Below, piece after piece: positions 35,426 to 45,003 of a stretch of DNA of 64,000 nt; position 1 is the stretch's first letter; every line of letters begins with the position of its first letter. The notes under the pieces are model-generated. The model was given only the letters and a program-made list of their open reading frames with translations, was not told where the DNA came from and made no database searches. The DNA comes from Crocinitomix catalasitica ATCC 23190 (GTDB taxonomy: Bacteria; Bacteroidota; Bacteroidia; Flavobacteriales_D; Crocinitomicaceae), in contig NZ_JHXV01000022.1 in the NCBI RefSeq assembly GCF_000621625.1, positions 24,612 through 88,611 of the forward strand, read 5' to 3'. A program made the translations under genes and the position numbers.

Positions 35426-37207
35426 TTATTTTTTTACAATTTTTTGAGTGAATTGTTCTCCATTATTATTTGTAAAATTCAAAATATATATACCAGTTTT
35501 AAATTCGCTACCATCAATATTGATCTGATAAATTTCATGATCAAAATTTTGTGATTGGTAAACAATTTGTCCTAGTGTATTTCGGATAGTGAAATAGCCA
35601 CCTTCATTTTTCTGGTTGAGGACAACATTAATAGACTCGTTAAAAGGATTAGGAATTGTTTTAATATCCGTCAGTCTATCTTCATTCATTTTATTTGCAT
35701 TGCTAAATTCGTCCACGCGCTGATCTAAAATCATTGGGCTATCAACAATTTCGTCGCAATAAATGAAGCGTTTAGTTTTAGTTTCCTTTGGATCTAGCTT
35801 AGGATTGTAGTACTTGATAGGATCGTATGTGATTTTAGTATCTACAATTTTAACGCTCTTAATTTTAAGCTCTTTGTATTTATCTCTTTTAAAACAAGGC
35901 ATTTCCCATCCAAGATTAGTCGTTACAATATCGATACCGAAATTGCTACCAACTTCTCGGGCACCAATAAATGCATATCCATCAACATCGCATCGTTCAG
36001 TTAATATTTCTTGATTAAAGATATAAGGATGTTCGCCGCTAAACGTTGAGAAAACACCACCGCCATGTGCGTGAAAATTTGGTGAGCTTGCTGGCCAATG
36101 TTGATAGTGAACCATCCCGCCACTTTCTTTCTTAAACTCAGTAATCCATGGAATTGCATTATTGGAAGTAATACCATCTGTAAATGTTCTGAAGTACCCA
36201 CAAGCTACTAATAAACGTGGATCGCTAAGGGATTGTTTTAATTCGAATCCTGCAGCATTAGATGAACCATAATTTGGATCCAACTCTAAATAATAATTAC
36301 TCGTTGGTACTGGACTTCCCATTACATCCTCAATTATACTAATTTGTGGATTGTGAATAATGCTATTGTTGGACATTAAATAAACGCGATCTTCAAAATC
36401 AGAATAGATTGCAGAAACACCAATATGCTCAGAATTGGTACTTTCAAACGATAAATCAGTTTGTAAACCTAAATTAAAATCGACAAACATAGAAAGTACT
36501 CCTTGTGTTGCATAATTAGGAGCTCCATATTTTAGACCAATACTTCCCGTTAGGTAATATCCTTTTCCTTTAATTTCAACAATATCGTTGATCGATGAAT
36601 GCCCGTCAAGTTCTTGCGAAATTTGAATGTGATCGAGATAATTTAATGAATTATCAAATCTAACAGTAATGGCTTTATTTCCACCAAGTGGATAACTATC
36701 CATTGCATCTGCGTAGAAACCGCCAACAATATATTCGTCTTTAGACTGAGAATAAATTACATTTGTTCCAGCTGAAACACCAGATTGGAAGCTGGTTAAT
36801 GCATGATCTGTTATAAATGTACCACCAATGTCAAACTGTACTACATATAAATCTTTAGTACCTGTTTTTTTAGATAGAATATAACCTGTAACGACCAAGT
36901 TTTTCTTTCCGTCAAAACAAATATCTAATGCTCTATCATCTTTTGAATGATCTATGATTCTTTCCCAAATCATATTTCCATTTAAGTCTAATGCAAATAC
37001 ATGGATGTCATTATTCCCTGACGCAGCATCGAATAAGGTTCCTGCGCAAAAATAGGCCTTTCCACCTTTTCCCATACTTTCTATGGAATAATGATTAAAG
37101 TCAATTTTTTCTGTCGCAAAAGTACTTTGAAAGGCTTGTCCGAATGAACTACCTGCCATCAATAGGCATATGCCTAATCCGATGTTTTGTAATAATTTCG
37201 TTTTCAT
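35426..37207 (-). CDS. Secreted T9SS type A sorting-domain protein
   Basis: 593 aa. Signal peptide 1-23 (LLMAGSSFGQ). The body (about 25-480) has propeller-like blades with short G/D-rich turns, e.g. VFALDLNGNMIWERII and KNLVVTGYILSKKTGTKD. The end (about 515-593: IKTIPNPFNESINVVLNQ, FTIRNTLGQIVYQSQNF, GIYILNFTNNNGE, KIVKK) is a type A sorting domain. The gene next to it on the same strand, upstream, is a hybrid AraC-type regulator, and a 21-bp-period direct repeat (37375-37412) lies between them, so regulation by that neighbour is a reasonable guess. The function is unknown. Confidence 0.85.
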   Translation of the reverse strand: MKTKLLQNIGLGICLLMAGSSFGQAFQSTFATEKIDFNHYSIESMGKGGKAYFCAGTLFDAASGNNDIHVFALDLNGNMIWERIIDHSKDDRALDICFDGKKNLVVTGYILSKKTGTKDLYVVQFDIGGTFITDHALTSFQSGVSAGTNVIYSQSKDEYIVGGFYADAMDSYPLGGNKAITVRFDNSLNYLDHIQISQELDGHSSINDIVEIKGKGYYLTGSIGLKYGAPNYATQGVLSMFVDFNLGLQTDLSFESTNSEHIGVSAIYSDFEDRVYLMSNNSIIHNPQISIIEDVMGSPVPTSNYYLELDPNYGSSNAAGFELKQSLSDPRLLVACGYFRTFTDGITSNNAIPWITEFKKESGGMVHYQHWPASSPNFHAHGGGVFSTFSGEHPYIFNQEILTERCDVDGYAFIGAREVGSNFGIDIVTTNLGWEMPCFKRDKYKELKIKSVKIVDTKITYDPIKYYNPKLDPKETKTKRFIYCDEIVDSPMILDQRVDEFSNANKMNEDRLTDIKTIPNPFNESINVVLNQKNEGGYFTIRNTLGQIVYQSQNFDHEIYQINIDGSEFKTGIYILNFTNNNGEQFTQKIVKK

Positions 37208-37374
37208 TTTATTAAGTTTTAATGTTGTGCCTACTCTGTTTTGGGTTTTCGGCGTTCACCATTTAATAAAGTGAGTATTTATTATAATATGTATTGGATC
37301 CTAACCGTATTATAAAAAACACAAATTTTTAATTACTCGAGTTGTGATAAATTTCTGATTTTTGTCGAAGAGCG

Positions 37375-37412
37375 AATGAAACAAATGTCATTTATAATGA
37401 AACAGATGTCAT
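37375..37412. promoter_or_regulatory. 21-bp-period direct repeat, candidate AraC-type binding site
   Basis: AATGAAACAAATGTCAT (37375-37391) is repeated with one change as AATGAAACAGATGTCAT (37396-37412). The period is 21 bp, two helix turns, as in tandem sites for AraC-family dimers. It is about 170 bp upstream of the T9SS gene start at 37207 and just beyond the stop of the AraC-type regulator gene. Confidence 0.5.
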
Positions 37413-37445
37413 GGTTTTTGAATAAAATTATAAAACCGTATTGAT

Positions 37446-39314
37446 TTAAATGCTTGATTTAAAGTCGCTAGGCGTGCTCTCAAAGCGTTCTTTAAAGGCT
37501 TTATTGAAGGCTTGAGAACTGTTAAACCCGGTATCGATCGCAATGGATGTTATACTCAAATTACTTTTGAGGATCAATTCTTTGGCTTTCTCAAGTCGAT
37601 AACATTTTATGTATTGAGATGCGGACAATCCAGTGAGTGCTTTCAATTTATTGTGCAAACTATTCCTGTTTAATCCTAAATCAAGACTGAATTGTGCTAC
37701 ACTATAGTCGCCATCTTGATAATGATTTTCAAGAATTTTATTCACTTTTTGAATGAATTTGTCTTCATTTTGCTCGTTATCGGAGATGTTTGTCGGGTCT
37801 AATAAGTTTTTGTTGAATATGTTTTTTAGATTTTCTCTTTGTCGAATGAGGTGTGAGATATGCGCAAATAATTCTTCCGGATGAAATGGTTTAGTAATAT
37901 ATCCATCTGCATCAAATTGGAACCCCTTTAGTTTATTGATCAATCCTGTTTTGGCAGTTAAGAGTAAGATAGGGATATGGGCCGTATTGATATTACTCTT
38001 TATTGATTTGGTTAGAGAAATTCCATCTTTTAAAGGCATAATGATATCACTCACAATTAAATCTGGTATTTTCTCAATCGCTTTTGCCTCTCCAATAATG
38101 CCATTTTGAGCAGTGATTATTTTATATTGAGGAGATAAAAGATTGCAGAGTAATTTCATAATTGCTTCATTGTCTTCAACAATTAAGAGGGTATGTTTTT
38201 TATTATATGGTTTATAATTGGCTGCATAAGGCATACTTGTATTTTGAAGGATCGTATTGACGTTTGATGCGTTATTCATTTCGCTATCCTGGTAAATAAC
38301 AGGAAGTTTAATTTCAAAACAGATGGTGCTTTCATTTATAAGATATGCTTTGATTTTACCTTTATGTGCTATTATGATTTGTTGGGTGATTGATAACCCA
38401 ATACCAGAACCTTTATAACCAGCTGTTGTAGCACGGTATGACCGATCAAATAGTTTTGAAATTTCTTCTTCACGCATTGGTTCGGTATTATTGGTGATTT
38501 TAAAATGTAAATTTTCACCTTTTTCAGCCGACTCTATCGCACAGTTAAAATGTAATTTGGTGCCATTTGGCGCATTTTGATAAGCATTGATGAATAAATT
38601 ATTCAACACTATTTTTAATTTTTGTTTATCGGCTTCAATCCAAATTTCTGCGATTTCAATATTCCAAGATATTTCAATCTCTTTTTTGTTGAATAAGGGT
38701 ATGAAACTGGCATGAATACTTTCTAAAATTGGATTTAGGTTAAATTTACTTTTCGTCAATGCCAGTGTACCAGATTTTAATTTATTGACTTCATCTATTT
38801 CATTAACCATTGAAATAAGTTGCTCTGTATTCTCAAGAATGTTAGCGTAAATTTCTTTGTCTTTGCCTGCTACATACCCCATTCGATTGAGTATTGGCAC
38901 CCTTATTAAGGTCAGTGGGGTTCGAATGTCATGTGATATATTGGTTAATAAAGTTTGTTTGATATCGGCGAGTTCAAGTTTTTCTTTGGTTTCTTTTTCT
39001 ATCTGATCATCAATAGATTTTTGATGGTTTAGTGCTGCCTGTTTTCGCTGCTTATATTTTTTGAGGATAAACAGTATTATAAGCATTAGGAAGATACCTG
39101 CAAATACCAATACAATATTCGTATTCACAATAAAAGAAGAAGTGTTCAGTAGCTTAATCTCACTTTGATGCGCAACTATACTTGGTCGATGAAATGTATT
39201 TTGTTTTAAATCAAATTTGCGTAAATGAGTTGATAAAGAGTCATAGTGTAAACACAGTTTTGTAAAGTTTATGCAACTGAAAGACACAGTAACATGTACT
39301 AAATATTTAACCAT
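37446..39314 (-). CDS. Hybrid histidine kinase/response regulator/AraC regulator without large sensor domain
   Basis: 622 aa. One membrane helix (about 62-84, VNTNIVLVFAGIFLMLII). HisKA with phosphorylatable His128 in NISHDIRTPLTLI; HATPase_c to about 340 (N-box LNNLFINAYQNAP, GSGIGLSI). Receiver domain about 375-490 with the phospho-Asp in DLIVSDIIMPLKDG. C-terminal AraC HTH about 520-620 (YSVAQFSLDLGLNRNSL, SITSIAIDTGFNSSQAFNKAFKERF). This is the core of a hybrid two-component system (HTCS), but HTCS proteins usually carry a several-hundred-residue periplasmic sensor that is absent here. The odd first 55 residues (Cys/His-rich) suggest a mis-set start or a truncated sensor. Confidence 0.85.
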   Translation of the reverse strand: MVKYLVHVTVSFSCINFTKLCLHYDSLSTHLRKFDLKQNTFHRPSIVAHQSEIKLLNTSSFIVNTNIVLVFAGIFLMLIILFILKKYKQRKQAALNHQKSIDDQIEKETKEKLELADIKQTLLTNISHDIRTPLTLIRVPILNRMGYVAGKDKEIYANILENTEQLISMVNEIDEVNKLKSGTLALTKSKFNLNPILESIHASFIPLFNKKEIEISWNIEIAEIWIEADKQKLKIVLNNLFINAYQNAPNGTKLHFNCAIESAEKGENLHFKITNNTEPMREEEISKLFDRSYRATTAGYKGSGIGLSITQQIIIAHKGKIKAYLINESTICFEIKLPVIYQDSEMNNASNVNTILQNTSMPYAANYKPYNKKHTLLIVEDNEAIMKLLCNLLSPQYKIITAQNGIIGEAKAIEKIPDLIVSDIIMPLKDGISLTKSIKSNINTAHIPILLLTAKTGLINKLKGFQFDADGYITKPFHPEELFAHISHLIRQRENLKNIFNKNLLDPTNISDNEQNEDKFIQKVNKILENHYQDGDYSVAQFSLDLGLNRNSLHNKLKALTGLSASQYIKCYRLEKAKELILKSNLSITSIAIDTGFNSSQAFNKAFKERFESTPSDFKSSI

Positions 39315-39389
39315 TATTTTGGGGTTTTGGTTATGGGATGATAAATAGCAATAAGTATTCCGCCGAATATACTAAATGTTAAGACAAAA

Positions 39390-39427
39390 AAAATGAGGGT
39401 AAACACGTACGTGTTTACCCTCATTTT
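39390..39427 (-). terminator. 38-bp perfect palindromic terminator of kbl
   Basis: The two halves AAAATGAGGGTAAACACGT and ACGTGTTTACCCTCATTTT are exact reverse complements. Read on the minus strand it is followed by a T run, and it lies 16 bp after the kbl stop, so it is best read as that gene's terminator. Confidence 0.85.
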
Positions 39428-39442
39428 AAGCTTAGTAGTGTT

Positions 39443-40633
39443 TTATTTTATTACACCAAGTTCTTTTCCAACCTTCTCAAAAGCAGCAATGGCCTTATCT
39501 AATTGCTCCTTAGTATGTGCAGCAGAAAGCTGAACTCTAATTCGCGCTAAATCTTTAGGAACAACAGGATAAAAGAATCCAATTGCATAAACACCTTCAT
39601 CTAATAATTTATTAGCGAATTCCTGAGCGATTTTTGCATCGTAAAGCATTACGGGTACAATCGGTGAATCTCCTTCACGTACATCTAGTCCTGCTTTTAT
39701 TACACCTTCTTTAAAGTACTTAGCATTCGCTTCAAGTTTGTCTCTTAATTCAGTTGAACCGCTTAATAAATCAAAAACTGCGATTGAAGCACCAACAATT
39801 GAAGGTGCTAATGAGTTAGAGAATAAGTATGGTCTTGATCGTTGTCTTAATAAATCAACAACCTCTTTTTTGGCAGCTGTAAATCCACCCATTGCTCCAC
39901 CTAAGGCTTTACCTAATGTTCCTGTAATAATATCAACACGTCCCATTACATTGTTATGTTCGTGTGTTCCTCTACCAGTTTTACCAATGAAACCCGTTGC
40001 GTGACAATCATCAACCATAACCATGGCATCATATTTTTCTGCTAAATCACATATTTGATCCAATTTAGCAATATATCCATCCATTGAGAATACACCATCT
40101 GTAACGATGATTCTATTTCTGTGATCTTTAGCAGCAATTAATTGTGCCTCTAAATCAGCCATGTCAGAATTCTTATAACGATATCTTGCAGCTTTACATA
40201 AACGCACTCCATCAATAATTGAAGCATGATTTAATTCGTCCGAAATAATCGCATCTTCTTTACCGAATAAAGGTTCAAATACACCACCGTTTGCATCAAA
40301 TGCTGCAGCATATAAAATTGTATCTTCCATTCCTAAGAAATCAGATATCTTTTTTTCTAATGTTTTATGAATGTCTTGCGTTCCACAAATAAAACGAACA
40401 GATGACATACCGAATCCGTGAGAGTCCAGTGCTTTTTTTGCACCTTCAATAACTTTGGGATGAGAAGACAAACCAAGATAATTGTTGGCACACATTATAA
40501 TTACTTCTTTACCACTGTCAACTTTTACAGTAGCACCTTGTGGTGTGACAATAATTCGTTCTTCTTTATATAATCCAGCATCCTTAATTGATGCTAATTC
40601 GTCTTTTAATTGTTGTTCTAACTTTCCAATCAT
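39443..40633 (-). CDS. kbl: Glycine C-acetyltransferase (2-amino-3-ketobutyrate CoA ligase)
   Basis: A PLP-dependent alpha-oxoamine synthase that splits 2-amino-3-ketobutyrate with CoA into glycine and acetyl-CoA, the second step of threonine breakdown. Landmarks: [65 protein letters not shown] (PLP-binding Asp and His), and the Schiff-base Lys in [12 protein letters not shown] take ATG 40633 (MIGKLEQQL, 396 aa, the usual length) rather than 40660, because an exact TAnnTTTG element at 40658-40665 (minus) overlaps the longer start. No threonine dehydrogenase gene adjoins it. Confidence 0.93.
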   Translation of the reverse strand: MIGKLEQQLKDELASIKDAGLYKEERIIVTPQGATVKVDSGKEVIIMCANNYLGLSSHPKVIEGAKKALDSHGFGMSSVRFICGTQDIHKTLEKKISDFLGMEDTILYAAAFDANGGVFEPLFGKEDAIISDELNHASIIDGVRLCKAARYRYKNSDMADLEAQLIAAKDHRNRIIVTDGVFSMDGYIAKLDQICDLAEKYDAMVMVDDCHATGFIGKTGRGTHEHNNVMGRVDIITGTLGKALGGAMGGFTAAKKEVVDLLRQRSRPYLFSNSLAPSIVGASIAVFDLLSGSTELRDKLEANAKYFKEGVIKAGLDVREGDSPIVPVMLYDAKIAQEFANKLLDEGVYAIGFFYPVVPKDLARIRVQLSAAHTKEQLDKAIAAFEKVGKELGVIK

Positions 40634-40708
40634 ATACTTGTTTTGTGATCTTTCACACAAATATAGTTAATCAATTGAACTAATTTAGTGCTGTAAATTA
40701 AAACTGAA

Positions 40709-41677
40709 ATGCGTAGAAAATTTTTAGTAGCCCTTATTTTGATTGTGCCATTGCTTGTCTTTGGCCAAGGAAATGGTGCCGAAACAGCTTCTTATTGGGA
40801 TGTGTTTATTTCCTCTTTTAAGAGTTTTGCGAATTATACCTGGAATGAAATCACATTTCAAGTAACGCCTTGGTATGTCAATTACTTTTGGTGGTTGGTA
40901 GTATTGTCTTTAGTTGTGTGGTTGTTAGAAATAATATTTCCTTGGCGGAAAAATCAAGCGATAATTCGAAAGGATTTTTGGTTAGATGCTTTTTATATGT
41001 TCTTCAATTTTTACATTTTTAAATTGGTCATTTTTATGGCGGTTACAGGAATAGCAAATAAAGCAATCGGAGATATCACTGGTGGAGATTTGCAACGTTT
41101 TGCACTGTTTAATATGCACGAATTTAGTTGGTGGATTCAATTGGTGATATTCTTTATTGCTACTGATTTCATTCAATGGTTTACCCATTATTTATTGCAT
41201 CGGTTTAATTTCTTGTGGCGTTTTCATAAAGTGCACCACTCGGTTGAGCAAATGGGGTTTGCTGCGCATTTAAGATTCCATTGGATGGAGAATGTATTTT
41301 ATTCGCCAATGAAATATTTAATGATTGTTTTAATCGGAGGATTTAATTTAGAAATGATATTCGTTGCTTATTATATCGCCATTGCTATTGGACATTTAAA
41401 TCATGCAAATATTGGTTTGTCTTATGGGCCGTTGAAGTATATTTTAAATAATCCAAAAATGCATATTTGGCATCATGCTAAAGAATTGCCGAAAGATCGA
41501 CAACTCGGTGCCAACTTTGGTATCTCATTAAGTATTTGGGATTATATTTTCCGAACGAATTATATACCGGAGGATGGAAGAGATATTGAATTAGGTTTTG
41601 ATGATATGGACAAATTCCCTAAAACATTCTGGGGGCAATTGTTCTATGGTTTTAGAAAGAAAGGTGATAGTTTATAG
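40709..41677 (+). CDS. Sterol desaturase/fatty acid hydroxylase family membrane protein
   Basis: 322 aa. The N-terminus looks like a signal or first membrane span (FLVALILIVPLLVFGQ); several more spans follow. The di-iron histidine clusters of the family are visible: HYLLHRF (about 150-156), FHKVHHS (about 165-171), HLNHAN (about 230-235) and HIWHHAK (about 250-256). Such enzymes use O2 at a membrane-embedded di-iron centre to hydroxylate or desaturate a lipid; in Bacteroidota the substrate is often a carotenoid, fatty acid or ornithine lipid, and cannot be named here. It is divergent from kbl. Confidence 0.88.
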   Translation: MRRKFLVALILIVPLLVFGQGNGAETASYWDVFISSFKSFANYTWNEITFQVTPWYVNYFWWLVVLSLVVWLLEIIFPWRKNQAIIRKDFWLDAFYMFFNFYIFKLVIFMAVTGIANKAIGDITGGDLQRFALFNMHEFSWWIQLVIFFIATDFIQWFTHYLLHRFNFLWRFHKVHHSVEQMGFAAHLRFHWMENVFYSPMKYLMIVLIGGFNLEMIFVAYYIAIAIGHLNHANIGLSYGPLKYILNNPKMHIWHHAKELPKDRQLGANFGISLSIWDYIFRTNYIPEDGRDIELGFDDMDKFPKTFWGQLFYGFRKKGDSL

Positions 41678-41862
41678 ATGTTAGATAATAGTGTTAGTTT
41701 GACGGTTCATATATATGGATGATGTGATACCCACTTGTCCTATTGAAGCTTTACCTCTTCCACATAAAGAATAGGGTTGCTAAGTGAGGTACAAATCAGT
41801 ACTCTTTTGCAAGATACTTGAATAAAAACAGTATTTAATCTTTCATATATAAATCTAGGGAG

Positions 41863-43662
41863 CTACTCATGTCTCACTAACTGTACGGTTCCGGTGCCAT
41901 TAAACTCGGTATGATTCGTTGCTACTGCTTCAAAGACATAAAAATATACACCATCACTACAAGGGTCGCCGTTCATATTGTTGCCATCCCAACCTTCAAG
42001 AACATCAGTAATTTCACCTACTTGTACGCCCCACCTATTTGTAATGATACAGTTAAAGTCTTTAATACCTAATGTTCTAAACTCAAATGTGAAAATTTCA
42101 TTTACACCATCACCATTTGGTGTGAATATATTCGGCGTATCAAATTCTGGTTTGACATGAACAATTAGCGGTTTGCATGTGGTGTCTTTACAGCCGTTTT
42201 TATTGATTGCAACTAGACAAACATCATAAATAAATTCACCTATATAAGTCGAATCGAAAGTTTCAAAATAGCTATGTGAGATTTGCCAATCTACTTCGCC
42301 ATCATAAAGATTCCAGAAAAAAGTAGTATCAGTTGAAGGATCGATAGGGTTAGAAAAATAAAGTGACGTATTAACAAATGTAGCTTCAACAACTTCAGTA
42401 CCTTCTAAATTATGATCTAGTTGATCAGAAATTACGTCGAAATCAGCGATAGGACTTACAGAGTCTAATTCCACAATTTGGATTAATTCACATCCTTGAT
42501 TATCGGTAGCGGTGATTTTATAAGTCCCAGGATTACGGGCTCCCCAGGTAGAGTTATTTGTAAACGAGCCGTCAAGGAGATATTCCCACTTATATTCATA
42601 ATCTGGAATTCCACCATTCACAGATGCATAGACAATACCATTTCCAGATTGATAGTTGAATAAACGACAGTAAGCCGGCTCAAACCCAATTTCCGCAAAT
42701 TTCATTTCAGTAGGTTGATCTATTTCAAAGTCAATAGTAAAAGAACAGCCATTATCATCGTTAATAAGCAACGTGTATTCACCAATTGGCATATGATAAC
42801 CAGAGTCGATTCCAACGCCTTCTACACCCATAAAGTTTGGTGCCCAGAAGTACGAAATATTATTCAAGTCGTTTTGAGCATTGTAAACCGTTTCAACCAC
42901 AACATATCCTGACGAATCTCCGTAACAAAGTGCGTCATTAACCACGATATCTGCAAATAAGGAATCTGGCCATTCTAACGTTATATACATACTATCAATA
43001 CAATCACCATCATTGGCAATTACAAAGTATTCACCTCGCGTGAGATTGTTAAATGTTGCACCGCCGATAATATTTTCTGGAACCCATAAAAAATCACATT
43101 CTTCTGAATTACCACTAGTTCCAACGGTAATTGATCCATCTGCCAATCCATAACAAGTAGGGTTATTAAAGGTGATGACATCAAGACCTAAATAATCTAA
43201 ACCAATTCTTAAAGTATCTGTATTTGTACAGCCGGTAATCGTATCAATAATTGTTACCCAGAATAATCCTGCTTCATTTATTATATAATTGGGCTCCGTA
43301 CTTCCATCTTGCCATTCGTAGGTTGTATTTCGATGAGTAAAATTAAACTCAAGAGGTTCGTCCAATCTGCATCTATAAATGTCTTCTCCAAGATTCAGTG
43401 CAGGCATCGTTCCAAAAATCAAATCAACGGTATCTGTAGTAATCACGCCATCATTGTCAATTACGACCCAATATCTACCGGATTCTTTCACTATAAGTGT
43501 TTGTTCTGTGCTACCATCTTGCCACTCATAAAGAGCGTCGGGAATATCAGGGTTTAACACTATCGAGTCTTCTTCACAAATTGTACGATCTGGACCAAGA
43601 AAAGATTGACCATGTACGACACAAGTAAAAAAGAAAAAAAATAGCAGTAAGTTAGGTTTCAT
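41863..43662 (-). CDS. Secreted SprB-repeat/PKD protein with gliding-motility-associated C-terminal domain
   Basis: 599 aa. Signal peptide 1-18 (FFFFFTCVVHGQ). Two similar N-terminal modules (about 20-150: YEWQDGSTEQTLIVKESG, YEWQDGSTEPNYIINEAG), SprB-like repeats (CYGLADGSITV, CYGDSSGYVVV), and a PKD-like domain (TTFFWNLYDGEVDW). The last about 85 residues (NIFTPNGDGVNEIFTFE, NRWG, GWDGNNMNGDPCSDGVYFYVFEA) are the gliding-motility-associated C-terminal domain, a type B T9SS signal. Residues about 345-495 are homologous to the truncated protein at the left edge. Probably a cell-surface adhesin-like protein. Confidence 0.9.
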   Translation of the reverse strand: MKPNLLLFFFFFTCVVHGQSFLGPDRTICEEDSIVLNPDIPDALYEWQDGSTEQTLIVKESGRYWVVIDNDGVITTDTVDLIFGTMPALNLGEDIYRCRLDEPLEFNFTHRNTTYEWQDGSTEPNYIINEAGLFWVTIIDTITGCTNTDTLRIGLDYLGLDVITFNNPTCYGLADGSITVGTSGNSEECDFLWVPENIIGGATFNNLTRGEYFVIANDGDCIDSMYITLEWPDSLFADIVVNDALCYGDSSGYVVVETVYNAQNDLNNISYFWAPNFMGVEGVGIDSGYHMPIGEYTLLINDDNGCSFTIDFEIDQPTEMKFAEIGFEPAYCRLFNYQSGNGIVYASVNGGIPDYEYKWEYLLDGSFTNNSTWGARNPGTYKITATDNQGCELIQIVELDSVSPIADFDVISDQLDHNLEGTEVVEATFVNTSLYFSNPIDPSTDTTFFWNLYDGEVDWQISHSYFETFDSTYIGEFIYDVCLVAINKNGCKDTTCKPLIVHVKPEFDTPNIFTPNGDGVNEIFTFEFRTLGIKDFNCIITNRWGVQVGEITDVLEGWDGNNMNGDPCSDGVYFYVFEAVATNHTEFNGTGTVQLVRHE

Positions 43663-43749
43663 TAGTATTTTTTTAATAAACGCAATTCATGGCCAATAAG
43701 TTGAGCTAAAAGTATAATAATTGCAAACAAAGTTAACCGAACAGAAATT

Positions 43750-44490
43750 TTATCTGGTCAATACGATATAATCTTGTAATAGTGTTTTTAGAAAAGTTAA
43801 TTTTTTTTCTGGTACTACATCTAGTTTTAGTTCGTCCGCGGCTTTGCTAGCAAGCTCTCTTATAAATTGTTTATGCGCTTCGTTTGGGTATTTTTTGACA
43901 CGCGTAATGGCATTTTTAATTAGTATCATATCTTCATCGGTAAATTTTGATACGGCTAAATAAGTAGGGGTATGTTTAGATCGATCTTTAATACTTAAAA
44001 TGTCACTAATGGCGTATAATTGTTCTGGTTTATTTCTTATGACAGCAGTTTCTGCTAAAACATCACCCAATCTTTGCCCTTTTTCGGTTGTAGAAATGAA
44101 TAAAGCGCCAATTGCACCTAGTGAAAACCAAAAATCAACCAATCTAAATGTCCACAATAAAGTATAGTCACTAATTGTTGCATTATGTCCGTTTAGTTTA
44201 ACAACGCGAATGCCGACAGCTAATTTTCCAATGGTTTGACCTTTTAAAATAAAATGCATGTATAAACTGTAAAACATGACAGGTAATTGGGTCATGAAAA
44301 TAATTATAAAAGACTCTATATCATTAGAGTATATGTTTATATTAAGGGAAGATAAGATGAAGAGAGAAGCAATATAATAGAACGTTTGGATCAACAAATC
44401 TATGAAAAGTGCTACACCTCTATTCACTAAAGAGGCAGCTTCATATTCAATAGAAATATTATGAGAAGTTATAACATCAACCTGTTTCAT
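43750..44490 (-). CDS. RDD family membrane protein
   Basis: 246 aa. Residues about 18-165 match the RDD family: NRGVALFIDLLIQTFYY holds the Arg and Asp in the first span, GQTIGKLAVGIRVVK is the central Gly-rich segment, and WTFRLVDFWFSLGAIG lies in the third. There are about three to four membrane spans. The C-terminal about 75 residues are soluble and helical (AITRVKKYPNEAHKQFIREL). The RDD family's transported substrate, if any, is unsettled; some members act in ion exchange. It is monocistronic and divergent from the small acidic gene. Confidence 0.88.
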   Translation of the reverse strand: MKQVDVITSHNISIEYEAASLVNRGVALFIDLLIQTFYYIASLFILSSLNINIYSNDIESFIIIFMTQLPVMFYSLYMHFILKGQTIGKLAVGIRVVKLNGHNATISDYTLLWTFRLVDFWFSLGAIGALFISTTEKGQRLGDVLAETAVIRNKPEQLYAISDILSIKDRSKHTPTYLAVSKFTDEDMILIKNAITRVKKYPNEAHKQFIRELASKAADELKLDVVPEKKLTFLKTLLQDYIVLTR

Positions 44491-44575
44491 CTGATTGTGA
44501 AATTACAAAAATTGCAATTAAAATTAACCTTGTTTAAGTTTTATTGCTCAGTTTTATATAGATTAATTATTTTTG

Positions 44576-44953
44576 ATGAAAATTTTATATCTGATGTTAA
44601 GAGAAGAAGCAAATGCAAAAATTGATAAAGTCATTAAAAGCCTAGAAAAAGGTTTTGATGCTGAGAAAATTTCTAAAAGTTTAATGGACCTTAGAGAAGA
44701 AGCATTGAAGGACGAAGATCCTCTGTTGGCTAAAGTGTTAAGATTGGCTTCGGAATACATAACTGAAAATGATTGTTTCGATCATACGGTTGAAAAAGAA
44801 GAGGACGATGAAGGAGAAGAATTTTTAATAGAGCCAGGAACAGATGCAGAAAATTTAACTTATTTGATGCACTTATTAAGAAAGTCTGAAAACAAATTTA
44901 ATAGAGAAGAAATAAAAGAAATGAGAACTTTTTTAAAGTTGAAATTATACTAG
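44576..44953 (+). CDS. Small acidic helical protein of unknown function
   Basis: 125 aa. I take ATG 44576 (MKILYLMLREEAN) as start; MLREEANAKI at 44594 is an alternative. There is no signal peptide. The protein is rich in Glu and Lys helices (KVIKSLEKGFDAEKISKSL, REEIKEMRTFLKLKLY), with an acidic middle (EKEEDDEGEEFLIEPG). No family recognised. A terminator shared with the convergent gene follows. Probably a cytoplasmic regulator or adaptor, but nothing in the sequence shows a role. Confidence 0.7.
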   Translation: MKILYLMLREEANAKIDKVIKSLEKGFDAEKISKSLMDLREEALKDEDPLLAKVLRLASEYITENDCFDHTVEKEEDDEGEEFLIEPGTDAENLTYLMHLLRKSENKFNREEIKEMRTFLKLKLY

Positions 44954-44971
44954 TATTTCTCGAATTATTTG

Positions 44972-45003
44972 AAAAAGGTCAGGTTTTTACTTGGCCTTTT
45001 TTT
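44972..45003. terminator. Terminator between convergent small genes
   Basis: AAAAAGGTCA and TGGCCTTTTT form a 10-bp stem with one G-U pair around GGTTTTTACT, followed by T residues. Confidence 0.75.

Noticed and set aside
39390..39427. Operator for a dimeric repressor, because it is a perfect 38-bp palindrome
   Set aside because: Its position directly after the kbl stop and the T run on that strand make a terminator the simpler reading.
40634..40660. Nine-residue N-terminal extension of Kbl (MCERSQNKY)
   Set aside because: It overlaps an exact -7 promoter element on the minus strand and makes the protein longer than the family norm.
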